Below, one piece after another: positions 11,940 through 24,385 of a stretch of DNA of 64,000 bases; the first letter of the stretch is position 1; each line of letters opens with the position of its first letter. Made by a program: the position numbers and the translations under genes. The notes under the pieces were generated by a model, which worked only from the letters and a program-made list of their open reading frames with translations, did no database searches and was not told the origin of the DNA. The DNA lies in contig WPIO01000010.1 of assembly GCA_009760855.2 (NCBI GenBank), positions 5,070,001-5,134,000 of the forward strand, read 5' to 3'. Origin of the DNA: Cristatella mucedo. Lineage: Eukaryota > Bryozoa > Phylactolaemata > Cristatellidae.

Positions 11940-12900
11940 GTCTGCCGGGCCGGCGGCACACCGACTAGAATGCGGGCCACGTACGTAATCGGCGTCGCGC
12001 AGCTGTGGCACAACCTCTCAAATTCCGCCTGTTAAATGCCCGCTCGCTAATAAACACAGTAGCTACTTATTCGTGACTAGGCTGTCCAGGAGAAGATAGA
12101 TGCATTTCTGTTGACCCGAGACGTGGATGACGCCCGGCTCTGGTAGCTATATATCCGAGACACCACACCCGGGTTTCATTCTTTCAGTCCGTGCGGTCTG
12201 ACAAGGTTAGTAGTGGGGTTGCTATTCTGGCTGTCTAAACTTATTTATAAGGGGATTTTTGGAGTTCCTTATTAAAATATGTGTGTTTGACAGTCCGGTA
12301 CTGATTGCAGGAGACTTCAAAATTCACGTTGACACCCTAGCAACAGCCAGGTCAGCTCATTTCTTGATTCTCTGCAGAAATTTTTTTTGGTCCAATATAT
12401 TAATCATACCACTTATGTCTCGGTGGCCATATCCTGGATGTCATTATCGCTAAGAATGTCTGCCCACCGACCTTGTTGTGTACCTGCTGACCATCTCGGA
12501 TCACTGCCCGGTCTCGTTTAATGATCCTGCTTCATTGGAGTGCAAGGTAACGTCGAGTTTGTCCAGCGTCGCAACTTAAAAGCATTGACTAAGACAAATG
12601 CTTGAAATCTGCATGCGAGGCTAGTCTTCTTGATCTGCATTCAGACTCGACCGACAGTCTTGATACCCTTACTGATGCAGTGAACAAGACACTCAGGAGC
12701 ATTGCCCTTGACGAGTATGCTCCCGTACATTTTGTCTGTGTCTAGAGTCGAAGAGACTCCTTTGAATTTACGAACAACTTTAAAAGATGCGCCTGCCTTA
12801 TTAAGTGCAGGCTTGAACGCTGTTTTAAGAAGTCCGGGTTTGATGACGATCTAGTCAATTTCACAGAACTCATTCAAGTCTAAATCCGTAAGCCTAGAAA
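11940..12900 (+). mobile_element. LINE ORF2 N-terminal (endonuclease) remnant
   Basis: Broken frames give 'ETWMTPGSGSYISETPHPGF', then 'SSGVAILA' and 'VLIAGDFKIHVDTLA', the TETW and GDFN-type motifs of LINE endonucleases. Frameshifts and stops throughout. Group (A, B or C) not determined. Confidence 0.7.
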
Positions 12901-13129
12901 AGCCAGGGCATCTTTTTCACTCAAAAACTGATATTTGAGCGCGGTGACCGCAGCTGCCACGACTCCACGTACCTACTTATTATAAAGACTTCTGATATAT
13001 GTTCCTTTGGCATTTTGGGCTGTGGCTGGTAGCTGTTAGACGGTTGATTGGGTGCATTTTTTGCTGATAATTTAGCCATTAATATAGTCATAGAATTTGG
13101 CTTATCTGGATATCGTATGCTAGTCATTA

Positions 13130-13290
13130 GGGGCCGCGTTAGAATAGGAGGTAGGGTGTGCTCGCTCTTCCAGACCGTAGACGCGGGTTCGAATGCTACA
13201 GTGGGCGATCCAGTATTGCCAACTGCAAGCGGCGGTGACAGCCGCTAAGGCTCTTATAGTGCTATACAAATGAGGCTGCAATCAGCTAAT
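13130..13290 (+). mobile_element. SINE family 2
   Basis: tRNA-like head with box B 'gggttcgaatgct', then the family core 'gtattgcc', 'gcggtgacagccgctaaggc' and 'gctatacaaatgaggctg'. Confidence 0.8.
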
Positions 13291-13374
13291 ATTTGTATAA
13301 ATAAATATTTATAAATAATAACAATTTAATAAATATTAATACTATTTTCTAATCGCTTTAATTTTTTGTTGCAG

Positions 13375-13650
13375 TGGACGCTTCGAGTTGGCCGCGACAA
13401 ATCGTTCACGGCAACAGTATCATATTGGCTGAATGTCTTCTTGATTTTCGTCTTTCTGCTATTTATCAATGGTTTTATAGCTTGCTGTTATTCAAATCTG
13501 CTGATAAAGTGGAGCAAAACCCGAGCCGTCCGTGGACTTACTGATAGTGACAGTTGTCTTTGTGCCCACTGTCGCGCTGCTAGGAATGGACATTTTGTTA
13601 GCCTAAGGAGACGAATTGAAGGCGGTGTATCACAGATTTATCCAGTCTAA
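13375..13650 (+). pseudogene. Candidate downstream transmembrane exon of the copy-1 RING-CH gene
   Basis: A consensus acceptor (pyrimidine-rich tract then GCAG at 13371-13374) opens a 91-codon frame that starts with Trp. It holds a strong hydrophobic span (SYWLNVFLIFVFLLFINGF). In MARCH1/8 proteins TKLKPL is followed by Trp, a short polar stretch and the first membrane helix, and this frame has that order and a compatible phase (0). Only one helix is seen, followed by a stop. A chance open frame is the alternative. Confidence 0.3.
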
Positions 13651-14904
13651 CGCGACTAAATGCGTTGAACCGGAGTGTTGATTGTGGGTCAGTTTTGAGA
13701 AAAAAATATTTGCGAAAGAGAGATGAATAGCTCTCAGCTATGCAGTTTTAATACTGTTCAAGCCTCTTCTATTTTTTACGGGAGCTTTCCTGCAAAAATT
13801 GAAATTAAAAAAGTTTTACCTCAATGGTATAGAGTTTACTCATGCTTACAATCAGTACGTAATGCCTTAGTATTCTGTAAACACTACCAATTACTTCGAA
13901 TAATGCAGCGCTAATTGTCGAATTTTCAGGAAGCTTCCTAATAATGGCGATCGGAAACCAGCAAGTCATTCAATCGCAAAACCATAGTAATAATTCTTTG
14001 TGGTTTGTTTGCAATATAAGTAATGCATTCGGCTCTGGAAAACTCCAGCCACGAAAAGTATTTAAATGGAAAAATAATCTACACACAGATGGAATCCGAT
14101 TAGTAAGAATGGTAACAGGAAAAACGAAATAGCAGCATTGGAGTAGTTTAAACTAATTTATTAGAGCACAGGAATACCTCAGAAAAACTGCCGCAAAAAC
14201 TAGAAATTCAGAGTGCGTTTTCTAGATCTCGAGTACTGAGAACGATAAGTGAAAGGTACAGGTATTGAAACGTGGTCTCTGCTTAACTTGCAAAGGAATA
14301 GAACCGCTGTTAAGAGGTATGCAGGATAAGACAACACTTGAGCTTGCATCTATCGGTGAGGTGCAGCTAAGTTCTGCACACGTAGGCATCTGCAAACGTG
14401 ACTTCCAAGATGCAAATTATGCAACTGCATTCATTTTCCAAGCAAAATTAATCCCTTAATCTGTCGTCATTAATCTCTCGAGCGCAAAAAAGGTCGTGAA
14501 AGAGTATAACTCAGATCATAATTGTGGTACCAAGACAATTAAACTAAATTGGGTTCGGTCGCGTCAGAGCGTTACAAGTTGTTTGCTGTTTAGCGAGACG
14601 CACACACTCACGCGTCACAGCAATTGGTAACACAGGGCGGTTGAATAAATGAGAATGCGCTATCCAAAAATAACATGACGTGGTGTTTGAACATGCGGCA
14701 TTTAGCATGCGGCATTTAGAGGCGGCTCCGGACTTTTGTCCTGGTTAAATTATTTCGAGCGGGATGCCACTTAAGCGAGACCTGTCCAGTTTTCTTTGGG
14801 ATTCTGTTGTTAGCTTTTATATAGAACAGCCGGCGGCAATAAAAGATGATTAAGAGCTGTTGTGCCGCAAGCTCGTTTGGCTGTGCATCATCTGAAGCGA
14901 GGAA
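13651..14904. other. Intergenic, nothing recognised
   Basis: AT-rich, short open frames only, with no repeat family or domain recognised. Confidence 0.5.
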
Positions 14905-15045
14905 TAATAATAACAATAATAATAATAGTAATGCACTTGATAAAGTGCCCTCAGAGAACTCAATCTCTCTCTAGGTGCTTTACATTTGCTGCAAAGGGAA
15001 ATGCAATTGAATGGTGAGTAATATCATGCTTGATAAACAAAGGAA
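14905..15045 (-). mobile_element. LINE A 3' tail
   Basis: (AAT)n followed by the complement of the LINE A tail. Faces away from the plus-strand copy at 15113-15217. Confidence 0.78.
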
Positions 15046-15112
15046 GAAGCCGAGCTTAATGCCCTAAGTCTTTCTGCTCGAGCAGGAACGGCTCGGCGTA
15101 AGCCATAATGTC

Positions 15113-15217
15113 TTCTATCGTCCTTCCCTTTGCAGCAAATGTAAAGCGCCTAGAAAGAGATTAAGTTCTCCGAGGGCGCTTTATCAAGTACATTATTATT
15201 ATTATTATTATTATTAT
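15113..15217 (+). mobile_element. LINE A 3' tail
   Basis: 'ttccctttgcagcaaatgta', 'gcgcctagaaagagattaag' and 'gggcgctttatcaag', then (ATT)n. Confidence 0.8.
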
Positions 15218-16136
15218 CGGTCAGTGCCACTCGTCCCAGCTTGCACAAACCTACCTCAGCGGTTGTTACCGACACCAACGGAGGAGGCGGCGGCGGCTAC
15301 GGCGCTTACGCTTCTGCCGAGCTGTTTAAGGCCAAAGGAGTCACGGAGCCGGAGGCGGCGGGTCCGGAGGCGACGGAATCGGAGAGGCAGGAAAATGCGA
15401 CGCCTGAGGACGCCATCGGAGGCGGTGACTTCCGGGGTGCAGGTGACATCGCCCAGGGTAGAAGCGACAGCGCCCAAACTACAGAGAGCACTTAGGGGCG
15501 ATGGCTTCGCTGTCAGTAACGGCACGGAAACTACATTAAGCCTTCATTTCTTAGGTAGATTCATGCAAGGATCCAACCGGATGCGTTACTTGTAAACAAG
15601 GCAGCCCGAAAGTCACGTGCCCTAACCACTAACGTGCACAATTCTCTTCTTTGAAATGGAAATAATCTAGAAACCTCAGATGGGCCGTGCCAGCGAGGTT
15701 GCCTCATTCGAGAGCCCCACTTTAAACGTCGCTGAAGAAGAGCCTTAGTTACTACCACTCTGTTTGTAGAAGTCGACGTTTCCCTGCTGCATGAGTCCAG
15801 CAATGACGCCACGTCAGCGGCGTTTAACACTCAAGTTCGTTCGGCTAGTTTGTCATACTCATTACATAATTGTTAATTGTCAATAAATAAAACGAAGTAA
15901 TCTAATCTAGCTCAGACACTAGTGAGTCATTAGGTCACTTTTATTTAGATGTTAACACAATCGAAATGAATATATTTTTACGAATGCAATTCATTTGTGT
16001 AGCACAGCGCCGGCCTGACTCAGTTTTAGAACGCATAAGAACTGCTCAGAAGTAAACACCTCTGTCCGTCCTAGAGCCTCGAGCAAGAGGACGCAGCCAT
16101 CGTAGTAGGGCCATGAGGTGATTGATATTGGCTCGG
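15218..16136. other. Intergenic; short GC-rich patch, no gene assigned
   Basis: 15224-15595 has overlapping frames rich in Arg or Gly/Glu over a GC-rich patch. No domain. The remainder is AT-rich. Confidence 0.4.
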
Positions 16137-16735
16137 TTGTAAACCCCAATGTCCCTGCTAGATATATAGTAATAGGGTGACGCTCGCTAGGGGCAACTTC
16201 TACATCTTTGGCTCCGCCTCGACGCCGTCGCCGGTAGTTGCCGGACTCGTTTCTCTAAAAGCGAGGGAGGAGGGCGGGCTGTTCACCGGTGATTGAGAGA
16301 CAGGACGAGACAGCGCCAGGAGGATTCGGTGGACGCCACCGAATACGGTCGCATAGCGCTCGAGCTCGCATTTTATGTTTTGTGTGTGAGTGCGCATGGC
16401 CCTGGCATAGGGGTTTGCCGATGCGAACTAGAACTAGTTCGGTGTGGTGCATGTGGTATTCATGCCGTTAAGGTGGAAGCGGAGCCCTAGTTCTCCAGTC
16501 AGGGTCTAGGCTCCGGTTCGGGCTCATCGTCTTATTAGGGTCGTTTCCCACAATAGGCGTAGGCAGCCTTAGTGCGGAGTCGTATTCCCTCCGCAAGAGT
16601 GCTTATGCTGTTAAAAGCGTGTGAACAGTGTGGAGATAAAACTGAGCTAGACGTGCAGCGACTGTGTGCTTGCGAATAAAGCACAGTAAAATCCCCAATT
16701 TGTGTGTCTCGCTTTCCAATTCACGCCGTGGACTC
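16137..16735 (+). other. Possible solo LTR
   Basis: GC-rich block with 'tgtaaaccccaatg' at its left, a TATATA-like 'agatatatagtaat' and an AATAAA at 16674. LTR-like order, but no terminal motif pair or target duplication was found. Confidence 0.2.
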
Positions 16736-16896
16736 ACGACTCTCTTTAGTAACGGTAATTAGGTCAGCGCCAGAAACGCTCGTTTCGTGGCGGCCTGCTT
16801 ATTGCGCGTAGGCGCGCACCGAACGGCATTAAGCGCTAGGTTACGCCGCTAGGTTAGTGGCAGGTTAAGCCTACTCCGCCGAGCCTTCGGCGTTAC

Positions 16897-17016
16897 ATTT
16901 GTATAGCGCCTAAGATAACGTAATCTCTATCCAGGTGACGCACATATGCCGGAGGGCTCGAGCCCTCGATGTGGGTTGTTGAAGGAGAGCACGTTAACTG
17001 TGGGCCAAACCAAGGC
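16897..17016 (-). mobile_element. SINE family 1
   Basis: Reverse copy: tail 'gtatagcgcctaag' at left, box B 'gggctcgagccct', box A region 'acgttaactgtgggcc' at right. Diverged. Confidence 0.75.
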
Positions 17017-18574
17017 CAAGGTGGCTTGTTAGATCAAGTGGAAAACTTCCCAAGCTTTGAACATCTAAAGACCACACCCATAATGACCCGTATTGTATGA
17101 CGGTGTCTCCGGCGGCGGCTGTTCTAATAGGAGTCTCGCGGAGACACAGTGGGCATACTTGTGCGGTAAACGAGACTCTCTTCGTTACTCTCAATGGGCA
17201 CATATGTGAGAGCCAATCGATCGCAGCAGATGACACGCAATTTAACCTGCATTAGTGGCCTGACGCTGCGCGGCTTCAACGGCTTAACTATTGGCCACAG
17301 GTGAGGCATGTACATTAGTGTCAAGCGCTTCGCTAATTACAACAGCAGTTACAGTTACAGTACAGTAGCCGCAGGTGCACACAACACCCGACATTTAAGC
17401 AATACTTACCAAATTTCTTTAGTTAACAATAGGAGAAGCCCAGAGCGACGTCCCGTTTAGCTGTAGTCTGAGACGACTACGGTTTTCTATGCAAGTTTTG
17501 CTTAATTAATGGGGCAACTGGTTCATGTGTAAGCGAATTGGTTTCACTTTGTATTGAAATATCATGGTAATCAAGCATTCAGCTCATGTGCACCGAAACC
17601 CCGTGAACACGCTTTAATCACCGATCTCTATCTACAATGACCTTGAACACGCTTTCATTAGCGGTCTCTATATGCAATGACCTTGCGTAATTTGCGCCTC
17701 AGATTAAAAAGTTTCTACTCCAGTTAGCTGTACCGTCGCCACATTTAACTTGTTGTTGATGTTCTTACATGCTTTCCGTGCTTAACAATCCATGATTCAA
17801 TCCAGGTTAGTAAGAAGAGGTCACACCTGTTCGCGTTCACCAGAGTCTCCTTGTTTGAATTAGCCAACTGGCCTCAGCAGGAGACTTTTTTCGCTCCATT
17901 GAACGCCCGTCGAAGCATTTAATCTGCACGTACCGAACGCCTGTCCTCGATTATCCTGGTACAGCGAGCGGCGCTGCGCCTGGATAGAGATTCTTTCTCC
18001 TGGGGCGTTGTGCTAAGTAGTTTTTAGTGCTATTTTTATTTTATTTTTCATACTCGCTGTCTTGAAATCATCGCAAACTTAAGTTTAACCTCGTGTGCGA
18101 GTGAATAGGCGTCGAGTTTCCGGTTCCTGCTTCGGTTTTCAGTTCCGACAACTGATGCTGAGCGCTTGCAAGGGCGCGCCCGGGATACGCGTGCCATTTA
18201 CGCAAGTAGTTTAGGTATTTCAACCTTGCCGTTGATCCGAAAATCGGTCTGCAACAGAAATTTCGATAGCTTAATCAGTTATGATCATATTAGCAAATGT
18301 CTCCACGTCCTTTTCGAAAGTGAGTCAGTAACTGGTAAATAATACGACCATTAGTGGACCTGGGTGTAAGCCTCCTCACAAGAGCAGGAGGTTGGCATCT
18401 CGATAGCTACATCGCTGGAGCAACAAACCGTTACGAAGAGGGTCTGGAATCAGCGCCCTTTCGCGGCGGCCAGAGTTCGGCGCTCACAGTTACACAGCAG
18501 GTGGTAACTGTTTTTGTTTTTTAGGAACAGTCTGATATTGTGCTCACTATGCATGACTGCGTCAGCTGGAATAC

Positions 18575-18876
18575 AGTATACTTCTACCATCACTCTCTTC
18601 CAAAATTCTTACGCAACGACAACTACTCTCCTGCTTCCGACCATGGCTCATCCTTCTTAGCGGTCCTGAGCTGCTACTTTCATGCTACTCACTACCTCAA
18701 CTGCTCTCCTGACTCTGCTATTCTTCCCATTTTTCTCTTCGTTGCGTGAGACGAAGTCTGTTGGCTACTGAATGCGTACCAAAAGCCGCTTTGGCTGGAA
18801 GTGCGCTATACAAAACTCTCCTGCGTAACACCCACATAGTCTTTATGACTTTGTGGAGTTACAGAAGGAGATACAT
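18575..18876 (+). mobile_element. LINE C 3' end
   Basis: Matches 38155-38440: 'ctcaactgctctc', 'gcgtgagacgaagtctgttg', 'aactctcctgcgtaacaccc' and 'ggagatacattacat'. Private to unit copy 2. Confidence 0.82.
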
Positions 18877-20111
18877 TACATCACTATGAAGCCCGAAAAT
18901 TAAAAACACAACTTGCGCAAACTAATATGTCTAATATTGCGCCTAATTCAGCCAGGAGTATTAATATTAATCATGCTCGCATTTTCTCTGCCGGAAATGT
19001 TAAATCATGGTCAACATGCAGCCCGCTGAAGGTCATGCCAAACGACCTCGAACCGATTGAAGGGAAGTGCTTTGCTCAAGCCGACTACCAAATTGAGAGT
19101 TCGATGAAGTAACGGAGCGATCAGCTACACAATGGTAATCCTGAAGTTTTTCCGAAAACTCCAAATTAATTATTTGAATAAAAGTTTTACTTGAATTTTA
19201 TAGCCAGTAACTAGAACTTTTTCATTGGCAGCAATAGCTTCAGTACGATAACATCAGTTTGTCCAAGTTTGAATGGAAATAAAATCAAGATCTCATTTCT
19301 TGGCAATCATTAAACTCAAAATGGGAGGATTTTATTTTGGCCACCAAATTAAACAAACATAGCTACTGCAATTCTTGAAAAGATATGTCGCTGCTGATTT
19401 GATAACTTCTTACTTACTTGGTAGCTGCCACAAGAAATGCTAAGTATATGTCAAATTGTAGCCATAGTTTTGTTCCGTGGAAGCATCGCTACAGATTATA
19501 AGTGCACGCAAATAGCTGTTACACAGAGTGATAATGCTGAGATGAAAATAAAGCCTCAGAAGTGCATTCTACTTTCTTCCTCTCAAATGTATGATTGGCT
19601 GCTGCCCAAAGTCTTGTGGCGACTGGTTCAAGATACAAGTACATCTGTCCGGCTTTGGTTTTAATTGAAGGCTTTTTCGGGCAATTCGTGTATCCTACAT
19701 TTCCTCCAATCGTACTTTTCGCTCGGATGTACCCACTAATTTACTGTGCTTCACGTCTGTCTTCTATCTGCAAACTACTCAGTGGACCGCTTTAACCTGA
19801 CTAGATCTGTGTCTCGGTAGGTTTCTTCATCACAAAGCTAGCATCGAAGACTGTCTTAAAAGGTCTCTTTCAACAATTACAACTTGTTGGTAGTAATACC
19901 GTCTTTTTGGAATGGTTTAGTAAACTTTCTCGAGCGATATTTATGACGCCTTTAAAAAAACAGCTGCTTCTTGGAATGTTGGATCCTTCAATAAGGCTCG
20001 GTAGTGCTCTTTCGTGGAGAGTGGTTTCTTTAACATATAAATATAGTACTATTGTAAATATCAATTAAACACGAAAAAAGTTAGTCAGTCAGGAAGCTAT
20101 CTTCAACGCAC

Positions 20112-20405
20112 AGAGGCAGATCACTTTATGGTTTGGGCAAAGTGCACATTGCAGGCTGCTAAACATCGTCGCCAGAGTGGGTTTATATTTACGTTAAAAC
20201 ACGTGTAGAGATACCTTTTCTGATTAAAGTTTCTGCCTAAAACCAACAACAAATAAACCCTAAATCCTATATAGTGTGCTTAAGAGGTGCCCAAAAATGT
20301 GTCTCGTTAATGTGAACATAAAAAGACACTGACAACCATGTTAGACAGCATCCTAAGTTCGCTATACTCTTAGCAGAAAGTGGGCTGCCTATATGCATAT
20401 ACGAA
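20112..20405. repeat. Imperfect inverted repeat in unit copy 2
   Basis: Left arm 20112-20170 and right arm 20335-20405 pair as in copy 1 ('gcagatcacttta' against 'agaaagtgggctgc'). The spacer again holds 'ccctaaa'. Confidence 0.68.
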
Positions 20406-20608
20406 GCCACGTTAGTTAGAATGGTAGCTTAATGATGATAGTGATGACATCGCACTCATACTGTGGCCATCAGACTGTTATCTTAGCCAATTCTACGAAT
20501 CGCAGCTTGCTCACCCTTGCAAAAGCCTCACCTATGTTGTCAGTAATTGTATGACGGATACAATAAAATATATCAATGCAAAATTTGACGATTATATCAC
20601 ATTGATAA

Positions 20609-20894
20609 ATTGCTGGCTTAGTGAAGTACCGTATAGGCCTAAACCTACCGTTGCGCCCAATTTATAAAGCGAACGACATAGCCGATTCATCTATCCCGGC
20701 TTGCCGATTTTGTTTAGGGAAGGAAATGGCAGCAAATATGGTAGGCCCTTGCTCCTGTAATGGGAGCATGCGGTATGTTCATGTAGACTGCTTCTCCGAA
20801 TGGCTCGTTCGTCGGGAAGCAGCAGACAGATGCAAGATTTGTAAGAGCCCCATACAAACTAAAGATAAAGACAAAGCTTAAGCCACTATTTCAG
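20609..20894 (+). pseudogene. RING-CH (MARCH-type) exon with intact zinc ligands but shifted tail, copy 2
   Basis: The frame contains a full C4HC3 RING-CH set: C-x2-C (CRFC), 12 residues, C-x-C (CSC), 7 residues, H-x2-C (HVDC), 13 residues, C-x2-C (CKIC), with the usual Trp in SEWL. Such domains recruit E2 enzymes in membrane ubiquitin ligases. It has no ATG before the first Cys pair, so it is exon-like rather than a stand-alone gene. A 7-nt net insertion relative to copy 1 shifts the frame after CKICKS and gives TAA at 20879-20881, just before a strong donor (TTTCAG/GTGAGT at 20894/20895). Either a recent pseudogene or a truncated soluble RING-CH product. No membrane exon was found downstream. 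Confidence 0.65.
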
Positions 20895-21689
20895 GTGAGT
20901 AGCATTTGTGGAACTCGATCTTGGACGCACGATTGACATTGTTGACCTCTGTATCGAGGTTCATTTTCCTAATCAAGTATTGCAACTTGCGATACACCTT
21001 AGTTAACCCACACTCGGAGTATGAATAAATCCAGACTCATTTAAATCGTACCTCAGAGTAATTATTGGTTTGGTAAGTACGCATGGTAGAGCTTCTAGTG
21101 ATTCTCCCTTGACTATTTTTCTTACTATGAAGAAAACTTGAGCTACGGCAAGTAAAGATTACTTTAGGCGGGCAAGCCACACTTCAGACGACCTTAGGCT
21201 GTAGAGAATTTCAAAAAATTCTGTTCAACTTGCAATCCCCACTATAAATCACATATGCATACCACCTTTCAGGAGTTGGTGCAATGTTTCAGGTACCAGT
21301 TCTGACGACAGTTATTCCTGCCTGTATAGACTTCCAAACGTTGAGCCGTGATTGTGGTCTCTTGTAGCTGACCTCAGCAGTATCAATGGTTACTGTTTGG
21401 CACCAAACCGCAATTAAAAAAGACACGTTCAGGCAATACGTATGGGATTGGTGTCGTGAATGAAGGTTCTAACTAAATCCTAAGTAAGTAAGCACTAGGG
21501 TCGAGTGCTTGTGCAGCCATGTCCGGCAACTTCTTCAGCGGCGAACTGTCTCAGAAAAATAAATAGCGACCCTAGAATTATTCTACCCTAAAAAGACGGA
21601 TTTATGCAGTTATTCACATTGAAGGCGGCTTCAGTCAGTGACCGAGCTTATTTACCACAGCAATTATTGGTTCCTCATGATTCATTCTT

Positions 21690-21906
21690 TGTGTGCTTTT
21701 GTGTGCTAACACTGTGCATGCTGCCACTAACCATATTTTCTTGCTGACCCTGTGCATGTCGCATCCAACCATGTTATGCTTGTTGACATTGAGCATGTTA
21801 CCACTAAGCATATGATCATGCTTCCTTTACAGAACATGCAAAGTGCCCAGATAGAGATTATTAAGTCCTCTAAAGGTGCTGCATAAATTTCTTATTATTA
21901 TTATTA
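21690..21906 (+). mobile_element. LINE A 3' tail
   Basis: 'gtgcatgctgccactaacca', 'ctgaccctgtgcatgtc', the degenerate tail hairpin region, then (ATT)n. Confidence 0.75.
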
Positions 21907-22539
21907 AGTCGTTAGTAGTCTTTCAAATTATAGATTTTCCTTACAAAGACACAATTTTAAAGCACAGTTTAAGATTTTATTTTATGTATGCGACACTTAG
22001 CTGTCCCTGCGCTTTGATCCCTACTGTCTTTTTTAGTTCGTAAAATTCCATACAATGCTTTGCTGCATTTATTGCTGACTTTCGCAATGGTACGGGCTAA
22101 AGAGGATCCAAATTGAATGAAAACAAAACCGACTAACTTATTACAAAAAATTGAGTTTTGCGCTGAAACGGCTAGATCAGATCCCTCAAAATGAACTAGG
22201 CCAGATTATTACCTCTAGCATCTATGCGAAACCTGGAGCGTCATATCCAAAGTGACTTTTTGCTACAGGATCACGTTAGCTCAGCACTCCAGCCTGTCAA
22301 CTTTCATTGGGTAAAAGAGAATAAATTCGGGCTTGGTTTGGCAGGAAGACCGTACCCAAATTTGTCCGTGCATTTTTTTTTACCTCGTTTCGACTTAAAT
22401 AACTCACTACTTGTAGGTCTTTTCATCATGTGATATACAGCTCTTAAAGTTCAAACAAGACCCTGCTGCTTATGGGATGTTTGTCACTAATATCACAATT
22501 GCCATTTTAAGCCACTTTTAAAGGACGAGATAAACAGGC

Positions 22540-23043
22540 TCCACGTCAAGCATCGAATCAAAGTTTTCCACTTATTTTGAGGACTGGCTCTAATCCTTCC
22601 TAACCCTTAAGCATCGTATAAACCCCGTTTCAGAATCTAATTGTTTACCTACACCTCGTACAAACTTCAAATCTTTTGGAGATCGTGCCTTTAGCTTGTA
22701 TGCTCCCAAAGCCTAAAACTCACTCCCGACTTGCGTCACGACATCCCCTGACTGGATCAAATTTAAAAAGAAACTAAAAACGCAAGTATTTATCACAACA
22801 TTTAGTGGATCAATATGAATCGACCTTTATGTGCTCATGTGTTCAGACACTGTGCATTCCACCACTAATCATACTTGCTTGCTGACTCTGCGCATGTCAT
22901 CTGTAACAATGTTATTATTGTTATTTATTGAGCATGCTACCACTGACGATTCCATCGTGTTTACTTTGCAGAAAATGTAAAGCGCCTAGAGAGGGATTGA
23001 GTTCTCTGAGGGTGTTTTATCAGCTACATTATTATTATTATTC
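22540..23043 (+). mobile_element. LINE A 3' end with ORF2 C-terminal remnant
   Basis: Broken frame related to 'FGDRAFSSYAPKAWNSLP', then the 3' untranslated segment, 'gcgcctagagagggattgag' and (ATT)n. Confidence 0.8.
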
Positions 23044-23401
23044 CTCTCTTTACTGTTCCAGCCTACCTAACCGAACTGCGTACTTTCTAGTCAGGCCAGA
23101 CATCCCACGACTGACTCGACTGACTTTGACCTATTAGCCTTTGCCTCAAACCGACCTCGAGTCCTTAAGAGACAAGACTTGTATTTTTCTTAAACGCAGG
23201 ATCTTCTGATTCAGTGGCTGCTGGAAGAAACATGACATGTGGTTCTGTAGCTTATTTTCCAATACCTTGACGAGGCAAAGATAGCTTCTGGTGACTCTAG
23301 TCATAGTCAGACAAGGATGTCGTAAAATCGGCGAAGGAATGCTTAGGAGTAATTTTACTTTATGCTAATACATTTAATAAACTCCGTTCCTAAACACCGT
23401 T

Positions 23402-23457
23402 CCCACCTGAGAAAATAAGCAGATTATCTCTTAAATATGCTTATTTTCTTAGGTGGG
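23402..23457. repeat. 20-bp hairpin
   Basis: CCCACCTGAGAAAATAAGCA (23402-23421) pairs with 23438-23457 with one G-U type mismatch and a 16-base loop. Confidence 0.85.
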
Positions 23458-24272
23458 CATACAGGTTACATGCATTAGTATTAAGCAACGTATGAACTTA
23501 GAATTACGTAGCTGATTTTACAAATTGGCACCACGCAGCATGCAGCCAAGAGCAAGCAATTCTATTCAAATAGAAATGGACTGTAGAAAGAAACAACAGT
23601 CTGCTCCGAAGATGCCTGATTTCACACGAACACCACCCTGCTACACACTGCTTAATTTACCATGCAGTCGGAATCCTTTATTCAAGCTGCCGTTAGTGAG
23701 CCAACCGTTAACGTTAGTTAAGAGAAGATTTTCTGATGTTAACTTCGGAATGGATTTGAGATTCTGGATAATTTCATTACTTCACGAAAACTTTTTCATG
23801 ACGCAACGTATGGTCTTGAAGCTACAATTTCAAAGTGGGAAGGCTCTTTGCGATCCTGTGAACTTGGGATCCCGCGCCATTTCTTTACCACGGTTTAGTG
23901 ACTGATTGAATTTCTATAATTAAGGTAGACTGAGGGAATTTCTAGGTGCTTCATTTGTATATTCAAATACATCAAGTCTAAGTTTGAGTGATAGTTTTTT
24001 TTAAAGTGTTCACTCTGTCCTAGATGTTGTATGTCTTAAAAGAAAACTGCTTTGCTTCTGTGACGCTCAAAAGTAACTTATACATCGCTCCTAGAATACA
24101 GGGCCTGTTTCACGCATAAGAGCGTTAGAACGATAATTTTACTGCCGGTAGCGCAAGGAGCACGTTATGGTTTATTCGCTAAATTCAAGAATTGTCCAAC
24201 TAATCTGCCATCTACGACCGCGCTACCTTCTGTTTTATATCTAGGCATGAATGACAGGCGGCTTGTTCACCA

Positions 24273-24385
24273 GGCCGTTGATGGTCGAGTGCTTTTAAAA
24301 TGAAGGAATTGCTAAGCTCTTGCCAAAAACCATACCACAAGCTTAGCGATTCCTTCATATTAAAAGTACGCAACCATCAATGGCC
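24273..24385. repeat. 113-bp long-stem hairpin
   Basis: Arms of about 48 bases: 'ggccgttgatggtcgagtgc...' pairs with the complement of '...gcaaccatcaatggcc', through 'aatgaaggaattgctaagct', with a loop of about 15 bases and a few mismatches. Either a tiny inverted-repeat element or a small-RNA precursor. Confidence 0.8.

Larger units (their letters stand above)
17430..21280 (+). repeat. Duplicated unit, copy 2 (best preserved)
   Basis: Matches copy 1 as described there. Its upstream third (17440-18490) also matches 25270-26230, for example 'agctgtagtctgag' / 'agttgtagtctgag', 'ggtaatcaagc' with 'cagctc', and 'aacacgcttt'. It carries the intact-ligand RING-CH exon. Edges are approximate and set by where similarity fades. 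Confidence 0.7.

Noticed and set aside
23525-23905. 126-codon frame as a gene
   Set aside because: No domain, no splice or poly(A) context, and composition like the surrounding DNA.
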